Source: Leucocoprinus leucothites (taxonomy: Eukaryota; Basidiomycota; Agaricomycetes; Agaricales; Agaricaceae). Taken from it: DNA of 64,000 nt. The stretch is from contig JAACJO010000028.1 of NCBI GenBank assembly GCA_013368445.1, positions 1 to 64,000 of the forward strand, written 5' to 3'. The position numbers and the translations under genes were made by a program. A model generated the notes under the pieces. It saw only the letters and a program-made list of their open reading frames with translations. It searched no databases and was not told the DNA's origin. The first letter of the stretch is position 1. Each line of letters begins with the position of its first letter. Shown here piece after piece: positions 10,820 through 22,607 of this stretch.

Positions 10820-12185
10820 ACAAACCTATTACACCACCAAAGGAGTAAACAAGCATCTTCCTCAGACTTAGGGTCTGATGGGGTTTTGAAGTAGTCAACA
10901 ATGAAGTTGTAGAGGCTGTGGAAATTGAAGCCATTGTAGGTTTTGGTCTATTTTGAGGCATTTGTGAGGTTGAAGGCCAGCTTTAATAAAAGAAACAATC
11001 AATGTTGTGTTCCTGTGATCATTGTATATATAACCCTTACCATTACAACTGCATAGGCAATTGTGTGACCAGTAACCCTGCCATTCAAACCAATATGGGT
11101 TGCAACATTGGACTTGTATGCAGTTTGGGCCTCATGTGAGGGCCCCTTCCATTTCTTGTGAGGGGGTCCATCTGAGTTGTTAGTGTTGGGTCTGCCATAC
11201 TCATCTTCTTCAACTGAGGGGGATATGAATATTGCATGGAAGGTCTTGCATGCAGAGAATGAGAAATTGTAAACTGCTGGAAATGGTCTTAACAACTCAC
11301 CAGAAGTAGCCAGCAGCTATGGAGGTAGTTATACTTGACATCTTTGGGATCAAAATCATTGTCAGGATAAAAGCCATGCAAAAAATAGCTTTCCTTGATA
11401 TTTACTTGAACTTGCCATTTCAGATAGTATCATGGGTTCTTCAATGAAGGGTCAGCAATATGATGCACAAAAATATCAGAGTGATACATACTCAAGGTTA
11501 TCCCAGTTAATGTTGACAGGAACAAGTAGCCATCCACAAACATCATGTTGGAGGCCACAGTTTGTGCAGTCCATAGGCTTCAAAGCCTCTTCAGGTTTGT
11601 ATGCACTGTTGAGCCACAGTGCAACCTCCCACTTGATATGAGAGTTGTCATTGGTGCAAGACAAGTTAAGACCTGAATGAAGCTGAAGATATTCAGCACA
11701 ACATGGGAGCAATAACAGAAAAGTAACTTACCTTTGCTATATATTGGTTAATGGCCTCATCAGAGGTTGAAGTCTTGGATAGCCCAGCAATGCAGGGAGC
11801 AATGTGAATTAACAGACAATAAGCAGCAAAACAGTGATCTTGCCTAAGCTTGAATTAGCCTTTGTACACCACATCAGAAACAACAAACTCACACTTGACC
11901 TAGCTCTTTATCATCATTAGCAGGACAGTCATCAACAGTAATCTCTGCCTCAATAAGAGCATATCAATCAGCCTCCTTTACCAAAACAGACATGCTCTTA
12001 TAGCATGTAACAAGCCAACAGACTGAACATCCAAGTATTGAAACAGGGCTAGATGTTCAGTTGTCAGATTGGTATCACTCAATCATTAAGGTGAGGATAT
12101 GCTCACTTTGACTGCTGCTTCTGCTTAGCTGACATGTTGTCAACCAGCTTCTGCAGGTCCCTTATCTTACACTTGAGAGTAGCGT
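10820..12185 (-). pseudogene. DUF6698-like gene relic
   Basis: Minus-strand pieces appear in order. A short coiled-coil-like start (LKCKIRDLQKLVDNM, about 12175-12130) comes first. Next is HDVCGWLLVPVNINWDN (about 11550), then a block with FHAIFISPSVEEDEYGRP and HIGLNGRVTGHTIAYA (about 11240-11050). The last piece is FNFHSLYNFIVDYFKTPSD with a Trp-Trp motif (about 10930-10840). This order and these motifs match my memory of the agaricomycete DUF6698 family (function unknown, often near transposons). Stops and frame changes lie between the blocks, some perhaps introns. I judge it non-functional. Confidence 0.6.
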
Positions 12186-12738
12186 TCTCCTCTCCAGATT
12201 GTTAAGCATGCAAACACTACAGATATGGGAGCTGATGTCCAGGACCAGATGGACAGAGGTGGGACAGAGTTATGATATGAGCTGGTCATCAAATGCAGGA
12301 GTGGGTCATAGCCACAACTTATATGTTGTGCTGACTACTGATGCTTGACCCAAATTTCAGACAAGGGGAGAGAGCAGAGGGCAAATAGAGAGCAGAGGGA
12401 AACTAGCATATTGCTAAGTTGATTATCAGACTATAGAATGAAGTATGGAATGTGCTACTTATATATGAGGCAGTTTTGAGGATCAGATAAGGAAAACAAA
12501 GGAACAATTGTATGGAGAAATAATAAAAGTGAAGTCTGCAAATTTTACAAGGCTAGAAGATATAAAATTTACCATTAATGGATGTCAGACATTTTTGACA
12601 AGACAATATGAATTAAAAACTAGAAGGTGTCAGAATAAGTCCAAAGATGAAATGGTCCAATAAAACCAATAGATGGAAGCAGGTGAGGAATCAAGAAATA
12701 ATACTAAGTCCAAATATTGAGCCATTCCAATGGACCAG

Positions 12739-14078
12739 TGTGACATGAAAACCAAAAATAAACAAGAAATACTAATATTTTCGTGATTTCACACTTAGTA
12801 TTATAAAAGAATAATACTATACCTAAGAGTCCTATAGTGCATTAGCAGTGTAGCTACAAAGCTACTTACTAAGAAGTAATATGGTCAACCAATACAGCAG
12901 GTGAGACTGGTAATCTAGTACAGCTGTCCACTGTTGTAAACCATTCTGGGGATTTGAACCCTTGACTTCAGGACACTACCATCACCAAATTACTGCTTTG
13001 GGACTCGAGGGAAACCTCTGTACCAAGAATGATCCAAACAACCCAAAAATAAGGTCCAGGGTCTAGAACTGGATCAGAAGGATCAATGGACCAGTTAACA
13101 GACAATGATCTGTGCTTTCCACATGCACAAGACAAGGACATAGCTACCCTGCTGCTTAGCTACATCACTTCTGCTCTGCTCAGTCACCCAATTGTACTGG
13201 CCAAGTAAACCAATGGTCACATTGATGTGGCAGAGGTCCTCCAATAAAGAAAATATCACAGCCAAAATGATTATCCATGGTTAAAAAAGGATTAATGAAA
13301 GAAACTTGTGTGGTAACTACTCTGCTACCCATGCAACAATCTAGCAATTGAATGGGCCTACCAGTTGGCATCACATCATAAAAGTATACCCAGCTGGATC
13401 CAGGACAATTCAGTCATTTTCTATTAGTCAATAATTGAGTCATACCTATTTCTTTCTAGAATATTTCGTCTATTTTCATATCTCTCAATTAATATAAAAG
13501 AGGCCCAACAGTGTGTGGATATGCAAGGAATCCTACACCTCCATAGTGCTATAGGGTGTGCAGACCACAAACTAAGCATTTTTGAGTGAATAAGTGATCA
13601 ACCTTCTAAGAGAGCTCTAATGGAAAAGACTTCTACTAGTTATTCTAAGAAATATTCTAAGATGTTTTGAGTTTGCTCCAGTGTCACAGCAAAGTAGCTA
13701 CCAAGCTAAGAAGGCTTGTAGCTAAAGCATCTTGACTGCACCAGCACCAGTGTGTGACTGAGTGGGTGATTATAGACAAGGTCCAGTTGACCTTAGAGAG
13801 AAACAGAGACATTCTCAGGATAAAAGATCTTAGTTATAGAAGTTGTCTAAGTGTCACAAACTGTGCATTTAGTCAGGATCCTAGTATAGTTTTTGAGAAT
13901 TTCACAAAGTAACCAGTATGGCATTTAGTTTCATCACACATTTCATGTTTTTCAGTAGTAGCTACCTAAATCCTCATCTATTTCTCATACTTCCCCTCAA
14001 ATTTGTTTGAGGTTACATTCTAGCTACCTAGCTAGTACTACACTTGACATTATATCTGTACATCAATAAGCCTCTACA
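12739..14078. mobile_element. Solo LTR-like repeat, family D copy 1
   Basis: 1340 bp, TGTGACATGAAAACC...AGCCTCTACA, matching 47613-48950 along its whole length. It lies inside solo LTR A2. The flanks CCAG and CTGG look like a 4-bp duplication of CCGG in which each copy lost its CpG differently. No ORF of note. It contains a tRNA-like box (see 12950-13020). Confidence 0.8.
12950..13020 (-). other. Degenerate tRNA-like block in family D copy 1
   Basis: On the minus strand GGGTTCAAATCCC resembles a tRNA B box (GGTTCRANTCC). A weak A-box-like stretch lies about 45 nt upstream. The better preserved version is at 47812-47883. This is a relic, not a usable tRNA gene. Confidence 0.35.
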
Positions 14079-14096
14079 CTGGCTTGTGACACAGAT

Positions 14097-14955
14097 GAAG
14101 AGAACACTGAGGGTGATTGAGATCTAGAGGGCAAGTGATCTATGCAGAGCATAGAGATTGGGGAATGTGCAGTGAATCTGGGGGGGGGGGGGGTTATAAA
14201 CTGCTTATATGTTTTGTAAGTGTGGCTTGGGTTCTAAAAAAAGAGGTCACCAAGGCTAAGGTCTCCACTCTGTGAGCTACAGCTTTCTTTCTCCAATGCA
14301 TATAGCATTGAGACTCTACAAAGAGTATACCATTGTGTCACAATCAGGACTCATTGGCAGGCAATGTGTAACTTTTGGATACTTGGAGCATTTTGGAGCT
14401 TGACTAGTATCAGGAAGGATCTGAAGAGCATTCAGTTGTTCAAATTGTGTAGCTCAGACACTGGATGTCCCAAGTGAAGACCACCCTCCAGGCTCCAGGC
14501 TTAATGCCAAATGTGTCAGGCATATGAAAGGCAGTTTCTGTGCAATCAGCCACCCTACTAGGTGTTTGTGGATCCAGTGAGTCAAAAAAGTGCAAGTCTT
14601 TACAGTGCATCCAAGAGGCAATAGGGTCAATTAGTGAAATGGTGGTTCAAACTTAAGACAAAACATCATGTCACAATGATTAGTTTGCATTAACAGGCCA
14701 TGTGCCTGCGTCAACACACTAAGCATCAGTGAAAATATCTTCAGGCTTTGACCCTAGAAATTGTGCTCCTTATTCTGTGCTTATGCAGATTCAATAGATA
14801 AAGATAATGAATTGTGATAATGATTAAAAAGGAATATAATCAATTGAGTTGGGGTCAAATGGGAAGTGACTGAGTAATCATAATTCATGAATGTAGCTAA
14901 ACCTCTGGATGCCTTCCACTCAGAACTTTTGCATCTTCCATACCTCCTCAAACTC
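14097..14955. other. Unassigned stretch with a G14 tract
   Basis: No boundaries recognised. A run of 14 G lies at 14180-14193. A short coding-like minus-strand stretch (about 14590-14450, with HMPDTFGIKPGAWRVVF) is open but belongs to no family I can name. Confidence 0.35.
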
Positions 14956-14959
14956 AACA

Positions 14960-15900
14960 GGCTCATTCTGTGATTACTCCTTGTTGGTCCTCATCCCATT
15001 ATCTATGTACCAGAATATTTCACCTTGTGCATACTGAACAAGGGAGCCATGAATTTCATTGGAGGCTACTGGAAGATTGGAGTGAGTGAATAGCACAGAG
15101 GGAAAGAGAATGACAGAGTTTGGTGGGAACTCAAGGACAAGCCCAAGCTCCCATAGAATCAGATGTCCTCCTTTTGTATGATCAAAATGGCCCAGAGCAT
15201 GAACAGCATGGATACCAAAAGGGAGGTTTTGCACACACAATGTTTGAAGGTTGAAACAGAGGGCCCAAAGTTCATGCATAAGGTCAGAAACACATTGCTA
15301 GGAAATTTTGATTGAAGATGAGGTTTTGTGCAAAGAAGTTGATGCATTGTCTCAAGATACTGTTTGTAGATTTTGGGAAAGTAGAGTGCTAATCCAGCTG
15401 CAAAAAATCCAGGTAAGACTGATCAAAGAACAAGAAAGAATGTCATTCTCATTTTTTGTATGCTTTGCAAGGCATTTGAAGTCTTGATTGTCCAAAAGAT
15501 CATTTGCAAGGGGATTGAGCTGGTGATTATTGATATTGATAGGCTCACAGGTGCCTTGGCCATGAAGAATGCCAATGTTCAATAGATGATGGGTCCCATA
15601 ATGGTGGCTGTTCTGAGTCCCTTTGATACTGTATGCCTTAGCATACTTGGTAATGAATTTAAACACCTTGTTGCCAGCTTGATTGAAGGATTCATGATCA
15701 GTGGACATCCCACCCATCACAGCTACAACCTGGCCATTCTCCAAGCAGATGGGTCAATCACTACTACAGAAAGAATATAGAATGAGTAAAAACTGACTGG
15801 GTTGGGTCTGTTGGGATACATTTACTCATGTGCCATCCCATCTCACTACCTTGAATCCTTCTGCAATCAGCTCCTCCAACTTCCACTTCTTGTTGGCCTT
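14960..15900 (-). pseudogene. TET/JBP-like dioxygenase relic
   Basis: Minus-strand blocks appear in the order seen in agaricomycete TET/JBP-type 2-oxoglutarate/Fe(II) dioxygenases. They are KKWKLEELIAEGFKVVRWDG (about 15890-15830), ENGQVVAVMGGMS (about 15740), the ILHGQGTCEPININN region (about 15560) and a core with NLPFGIHAVHALGHFDHTKGG, EFPPNSVILFPS and a HSNLPV motif (15230-15060). This core should supply the second iron-binding His and the oxoglutarate contacts. I cannot find an intact HxD motif, and stops or frameshifts separate the blocks. Such enzymes oxidise 5-methylcytosine in related fungi and travel with KDZ transposons; that role is family knowledge, and this copy is dead. Confidence 0.6.
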
Positions 15901-16194
15901 GCTAGGTTGTATATCAATGCCAGTGTAGGTGCTAGACTTCACAGATCAGGCAGCCATTGGGAGATTGAAGCTGTTGATAATAGGCACAGCTGTGTAAACA
16001 TAGTGTATAGCCTGCATTGTCTTTTTGTTGCTTCTGGAGGTGTGTTGGAGGATGTCTTGCACATGTTCCTTCTGACACTTCAAGTACAAGTGATGATGTC
16101 AGGAGTTAGTATTCAGAAGGACTTTTTGGGGCACTTGTTTGATTCAGAGGCTGTGTCAAGTGATACTTAGGAGGGTAGAAGGAAGATCACCCTC

Positions 16195-16652
16195 TTCAGC
16201 AATCACTGTTTCATTTGCATTGAAGTCAGGGAGTGCCTGGCTGGGTTCTTTTTCAAGAACTCAACAAGGAACTTATATTGTGGAAAAGCACATTGCACCC
16301 ATTGAGTACAAATGGGGTAGAGAGGACAGTATGAGAGGATGTGATGCCATGTCTCCAAACAGTGGCCACAATGACAGGAAGTGGGTTTGAGAGGGAAGAA
16401 CCTCTTGCAAAAAGCTCTGATAGGAGCATGATTAAGGATAGCATGAGTCATTTGAGTGCAGAGTGATGTTGTCTTGTTAGCTAGAGGAAGCCAGGTGTCT
16501 CCCTTAACATATGTAGGGATAAGAAACTTGTGATTCTTTTTTGAGAGAAGGAAACTGTTACCACAGTACTTCTTCTTCCAGAATGTGGACTCCCAGGATT
16601 TCTGGCAGTCATTGGTGGCTTTGCATCACAAGAAGTCAAGGATGGCACCCAT
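16195..16652 (-). pseudogene. LINE ORF2, C-terminal part (3' segment)
   Basis: The minus strand reads KKYCGNSFLLSKKNHKFLIP, KGDTWLPLANKTTSLC, ILNHAPIRAFCKRFFP and a CCHC-like CHCGHCLETWHHILSYC. This is the usual C-terminus of basidiomycete LINE polyproteins after RNase H. It ends at MQMKQ-stop (about 16203). It directly continues the LINE segment at 56622-58150. Element F and element C were inserted between the two halves. Confidence 0.8.
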
Positions 16653-18027
16653 TGTTACAGCCCAAACAGCATTAGCTGTGAAATCATTAATTTTGATATG
16701 ATATAGTCAATATATTGGGTGACTGTATAGACATTAAGGAACCCTACTGTAAGACCCTAGTGTAACACACACATTCACAAAGGCACAGCACATTTGTGAA
16801 ATGACCATTAATGATCAAGAGTAACAATAGACTATGGGATAACATCAAGACTTAGCAAACATGGTTGGGATATGTACCCTATGACCCTTTGTGATCTTAG
16901 CCTGTAACCAGGATATTGATCCAGTCAAAGTCTTTCTTGAAAGAACAATGACAGACTAACTAATCAGAGATCAAAGGCTTAGCCTTCTGATCCAGACAGG
17001 CACTTGTGTACATTTGCGGAAGACCTATCATTCCAACATTGCTACAGCAGAAGTATACCCTTTCACAAAAGATGGAGAAATTCCACATGGGCACTGAATG
17101 ACCCACTTGACTATAGAACCAGATTAGTGGAAACTAACAGGATGTGTCAGCACTTGACTACTGACTAGTAGACATTGTTACAGTCAGAAACAAGCTTTTG
17201 TGGAACAAGACAATAATCAGCAGTGATAAAGATCTCATCAGATGAGCAGGGGTAAGCACACCTTCATGAAAGGATGTATCAGCACTTAAACCCCAAAGAA
17301 AACCCAGAGATACTTCTATTGGACAACCTTTCAATAAATCTCCTTTTATTATTAACAATGTGTATGTATCATCCATGTAATTACTCCTTTAGTACTTTCA
17401 CAAAACCAATATAAAGCTTTCTTGAGTGTATAGTCTAGCAAGGAATCTCACCTGCTAAGGCTATGCTTAGAGACTGTCCCACACAACATATCTGAGTGAG
17501 TAGTAAAAAGTGTATTGAGCATCCTTTGGTCATAGACCATTGAAGAATTGGAAAACACCTTTCAAGAAAGAACATTACTATGAGATTCATATAAGTTCAG
17601 AGTGTGAAGAAGCCTGGAAAAGACCTATAAGCTGTATATTGCATCTAGTATCCAGGAGTGGTGCTAGTCAGTGTCAGTTGTATTGTGATAGAGCCAAGTG
17701 TTAGCAAAAGTGACAATTTGTGAATACTGGTCTATTACACTTCTGCATTCTAAGGGACTTGTAGTTGTGCAGTGTCACATAACAAGGATCATTGAGTACC
17801 TTTTGTAAACTGGTTATTCTAGTACAAAACCAGTCTACAGACAACTCCCATTATCTATCATTATCAATCTTTGCACTTTTGCAAAACATCTTTCTTTATT
17901 GATTAACCTCCCATGAACTTGTATTGAGTTTAGGAGTGTTGGTTGTTATTGTTATTATTGTTACCTATCATTCACTATCTGACTATATTCCCTTTATTAC
18001 CTTAACAATCACATTTCTGCCTCTTCA
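16653..18027 (+). repeat. 5' LTR of element F
   Basis: 1375 bp, TGTTACAGCCC...CTGCCTCTTCA. Similarity to the 3' LTR continues through CTGCCTCTTCA and then stops sharply at TCTGGAGCCC, which may contain the primer-binding site. No tRNA match is established. Confidence 0.85.
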
Positions 18028-18118
18028 TCTGGAGCCCACCCAAGGGGAGTTTCAGTATTGAAGGTGTTTCAAAATTTCTGCACCTTTTAATTTCACTTCA
18101 AACCATTTTATAAAACCC

Positions 18119-19850
18119 TTGCATCAGCAAAAAAGGACTCTTGACAATATCATCACCAAGAACACAGAATCATCAGAAATTGATAACCAGAGTCATCAGA
18201 TGCACACTTTGCAAAGAGCAGGTGTCACAGAACCAGTAGATAACCCAGAAAGGCTGCTTTCAAGAAGAGGAAAGAATAGACAAGTGACTATGTCACCTGT
18301 AACCCCACTTCCAAACACAGTTGAACATTCTATCTACCAAACACCTACTCTAGGTTTACCAACAGACATTGAACCAAATCCATTCATTGTGTCTTCAGAC
18401 AAACCCAGAAGGACCCTGCCAGGTCATTTTGCAAATCTGGGTCCACAAACTCAACCACAGCCAATTCACAAAAGTCAGAATTCTACTTCCACAAACTCAC
18501 AGACTCATTAGTCACAGACCCAGAACCAAAGTATTACACAAAATTCAAACTCAGACAGTATGCCTTCTACTCCAAATATACCTATGCCCTCTACTTTGGG
18601 CACCCCCAAGTGGGATGGTAGTTTGGGGACACTTAGGAATTTCCTAAGGATACTAGAACATTTATTTAAAGTGACCAGCACCACATCAGACATAGAAAAG
18701 CTGAATTGGACAACTGGTTACATTGATGCAGACATTAGCAAAGAGTAGTCCAGCTTTCAAGAATTCAAAGATAATGATTAGGCTGCCTTCATGAAAAGAC
18801 TCAAGAAAGAGTATCCCAAAATGGTTGAAGAGGAGCAAGATTCCATGAACCAGCTTCATAAGCTATGCCAAAGCAATCAAGGCATTAGCTTAGTAGATGA
18901 AGACCAATTACTTAGTTTTAAGAGACACTTTCTCTATATTGCACAGAAGTGTTTAGAACCACTAGCTGTAACTGGGAATCATGAACTTGTTGAAATGTTT
19001 GTACGAACATTAGACACTACCTTCCAGGATTCCTTAAATGCACAACTAAGTATACAAGGAACTGCCAAGGTCAATGCAATAGGAAAAAGCAGACAGGAGG
19101 ATCCTTACACTTTAGAGGAAGTGATCAATAAAGTGGTAGAACTAGTTAGTGGAAAGACTATTGTACAAGCAATGAAGTATGCCCCAACTAGCATAATAAA
19201 AAGAGAAAAGGCAGACATGGAGCTGTGAGCACCTATAGCTTTCATGAAAGAAGAAGCTACACAAAAAGTGACTCTACCTTTACTGCCAGACATAGATTCA
19301 TTGCAACAAGAAATCAATATATTGAAAACTATGTATGAGAAACAAGAGAAAGAATGAGAAAAGCATGAATGGTTGGTGCAGAGTGCACTAGATAGTTTGA
19401 AGACTATGATGCAGAACAATACATCACAGTCATCTAACTCACCAGTCAGGTATCAGCAGAGTCACGAAAATGTAGCACCTCCATGAATGATCTAAAAGTG
19501 TTACTACTGTTTTGATACTGGCCATTTGTTCATGATGTGTCCTGTAAAAGCAGAAGATGAGAAGAAAGGCTTAATTTTGGTTGAAGGATTCTCAGTTCAT
19601 TTCATGAATGGAGAAGCCATACCATGTGAAGCCAACATTTCAATTAGAGATTGCATCAAGAAATATTTACTAGCTACTATAGCTGCAGTGGCTCTGCAAG
19701 AATATGATGAAGACTTTCATGACTTCTTTGATAGAGTGCCAGACACCAGTTATGTAACAGTTGTAAACTCTCAGATGACAATTCAGTCAAGACCACAAGC
19801 ATTTGTGAGCAAGTCCTCTCACAAAGTGGATCAATAAAAGAATAAATTAT
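18119..19850 (+). pseudogene. Gag of element F, broken
   Basis: Segments in shifting frames read as one Gag. They comprise a Gln/Thr/Pro-rich start, a capsid-like stretch at 18560-19228 (TPKWDGSLGTLRNFLRILEH, then FVRTLDTTFQDSLNAQLSIQ) and a zinc knuckle CYYCFDTGHLFMMC at about 19499-19543. Stops near 18511, 18748, 19228 and 19490 break it. Confidence 0.75.
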
Positions 19851-20715
19851 CTAAACTTGAGGCACTGTTACAGAAAGCAGGTATTGAGGACTTGTCATCT
19901 GAGTCAGAAGAAGAAATAGAAGTCTTGTTAGCAAAGCTAGCTAAGTCATTTACTCAGACAAGAAAAGCAGAAAGCTCAACTAAGAAGTCAGGTTTCTAGA
20001 AGGTCTGAGGAAGAAGCCTGCTGTTGAGAAAAAGGTTTGATTCCAAAGGCAAAAGGTTTCTGAGGACAGTAAAACAAAGAACTCAGAAGAATCAGAAAAT
20101 GAATTAGAGAAAGAAAAAGGGACTCAGGGTGATAATTGAACTTTGACCACCAAATTGCCTGAGTTCCCTTATAGAAAGGTACCATCTATGGTGCCAGTGG
20201 TTGAAGTTCCCCCTATGCCAGTGCATTATATGTGACAATATTCTACAAAAGTGCCAGGCTACAAGTACAAGGCACTGGTAGAGGACAGTGTAGATCTGCA
20301 AGAAATAGTAGAAAGAATTATGGAAAGCAAGATTAAGCTCACTTCATGAGAACTCATGGTAGTGTCACCTAAGATAAGGGCAGCTGCTAAAGAGAACATT
20401 TCTGTGAAACAAGTATTAGCAGAGGAATCAAGTGACAAGGATAAAGGGGCATTTGATAAAGTAGAAACCTCAAATGGAATAGTCCCCACAGTAGTAGAAG
20501 TTAATTCATTAGAAATACCTACTAAGGTACAAGGTGAGGTACTAGATGAAGACAGAAAGCAAATAGAGGCATGGACCATTGTGGACCTTATCTTGCAGTA
20601 TCTTGAAACCTTAGTGCCAGAAGAGAGAGATTGCCAGGTTTTCTCAAACTTGTCAGAAGGATTCAAGGAAGTAGCAGGCAGTCTGGCTTCACTAAGAGTA
20701 GTGCCAACCTTAATA

Positions 20716-21075
20716 AATGGAGTTTGCAAGGAAGAGATGCTTCTTGACAATGGGTCACAAATTATCTCTATGGATAAAAAGACTGCTGCAGCAGCTAAGA
20801 TTACTTGGGATCCTGCACTAAGCATTAATATGCAGAGTGCCAATAGAGGGATTACATGAATGTGTGGACTTGCAAAAAATGTACCTTTCACCTTCAGGGA
20901 GGTAACAATATTATTGCAAGTTCACATTATGGAACAAGCACTGTATAGAGTGCTACTAGGACAGCCTTTCAATGTCATTACAGAAAACAAAATAGTAAAC
21001 CAGAGGGATGGAAATCAATATCTACATATAACTTACCCCAACTTAAAACTCAAGGCAACACTACCAACCTATTAG
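20716..21075 (+). pseudogene. Aspartic protease of element F
   Basis: Reads INGVCKEEMLLDNGSQII, with DNG in place of the catalytic DSG, then FTFREVTILLQVHIMEQALY and VLLGQPFNVITE, typical of this Gypsy clade. One stop follows NRGIT. The Ser-to-Asn change and the stop suggest loss of activity. Confidence 0.75.
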
Positions 21076-21113
21076 AAAGGTCAGTTGCCTCAAGCAGTTA
21101 GGGTAAATTTTCA

Positions 21114-22607
21114 GTGAGCCTCAATGAGTTTGAGTCCATCCCCAGAAGAGAGGTTCCCTGTATAATAGACTTAGATGGAGATGAAAAATCTTACATTGCT
21201 GAAGTATTACCATTGGAAATAAACAACTTAGTAGAAGATGAGATCCAACTATTATATTTAGCAAAAGGGCTAAAGCACTCAGAAGTATCTGAAAAGGCAC
21301 TGTTTACTCAGTTCATACAAGAGCTAATGCCTAGTAGTGGGACCTTGAAGACAGTAGTTGTAGTAAATAAAGAGCCTGATTCAGAGGATCTGGCACTTTG
21401 TTTCATGAAAAAGTATAAGCCAGTAGCATTGAAAGTAAAACCCATATTAGGGGAGCTCCCAGAATGCTTTAGGATCATTTGCAAAATAACAGGTGACCCT
21501 TTAGCAGAATTGCCTAAGCTACCTATACACCTGCCCAACTTTCAACCTAAAGGATGATACACTCTTGAAAGAAAAGATAAGATGGATCTAAAGCATAATG
21601 AAGAGTTCTTATGGCCTGAGGAGTGAAAGCTAATGCATTGGATGATAGCAGAACACAATGAAGCCTTTGCTTGGGATGATACTGAATGTGGTAAATTTAA
21701 GGAGGAATATTTCCCTCCTATAGATATTCCAACAGTTGCCCATACACCTTGGGTTGAGAGATCATTTAGAATACCCCCAGGAATTTATGACAAAGTCTGC
21801 AAAATGATTAAAAGAAAGATAGACACTGGTGTGTATGAACCCTCAAACTCATCATATTGTTTGCAATGGTTCTGTGTTATTAAAAAGGATGGCAAAAGTC
21901 TAAGACTTGTGCACAGCTTGGAACCTTTAAATAAGGTGACCATTGCTCATTCAGGTTTACCCCCAGCTACAGAGGAACTAGCTATGCATTTTGCGGGATG
22001 GGCATGTAATGGAATTTTGGATTTGTATGTGGGTCATGATGAGCGAGTCTTATCTGAGTCTTTGCAAGACCTCACTACATTCCAGACTCCATTTGGGGCA
22101 CTCAGACTGGTAACATTACCAATGGGCTGGACTAACTCAGTGCCAATCTTTCACAATGATGTGACTTACATACTTTGCAAAGAAATCCCAGAGTATACCA
22201 TGCCTTATATTGATAATGTACCAATGAGAGGACTGGCAACTAGGTATGAAAAACCTAATGGAACTTGTGAAGTCATTAATGAAAATGCTGGCATTAGAAG
22301 ATTTGTAATGGAACATTTTGAGAACATGAATAGAATACTACAGAGAATGAAGTATGCAGGTAGTACCTTCTTGGGACCAAAAACCACTATGTGTGTGGAT
22401 CACATCACAATAGTGGGGTTTGACTGTTTATATAAAGGAAGGAAACCTACCACAGATACTATTGGAAAGATCATGAGGTGGGGTCCCTGTGAAGACACCA
22501 CTGATGTGAGGGCCTTTCTCAGAACTGCAGTCCAATGCCACAATCATATACCAAACTTTGTGACAGTAGTAGCTCCATTATATGAAGTTGTCAAGAAAGA
22601 CATCTAA
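21114..22607 (+). pseudogene. Reverse transcriptase of element F
   Basis: A leader (21114-21557) precedes the RT frame at 21633-22607. Motifs in order are NSSYCLQWFCVIKKDGKSLR, the TTFQTPFGALRLVTLPMGWT block, the active-site strand YIDNVP (22204-22221; the second catalytic Asp is Asn), and the thumb with DTTDVRAFL. The frame closes at VVKKDI-stop exactly where the 4.6-kb insert begins; the connection subdomain resumes at about 27262. Confidence 0.85.

Larger units (their letters stand above)
12200..14091 (-). mobile_element. Solo LTR, family A copy 2, split by D1
   Basis: On the plus strand it begins TGTTAAGCATGC and ends GGCTTGTGACA, the reverse complement of family A. The flanks are CAGAT (12195-12199) and CAGAT (14092-14096). 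A 1.34-kb family D repeat is inserted at 12739, leaving only the last few bases of the A copy after 14078. Confidence 0.9.

Noticed and set aside
14180..14193. G14 tract as a G-quadruplex or regulatory site
   Set aside because: A single homopolymer in non-coding repeat DNA; could also be a sequencing length artefact.
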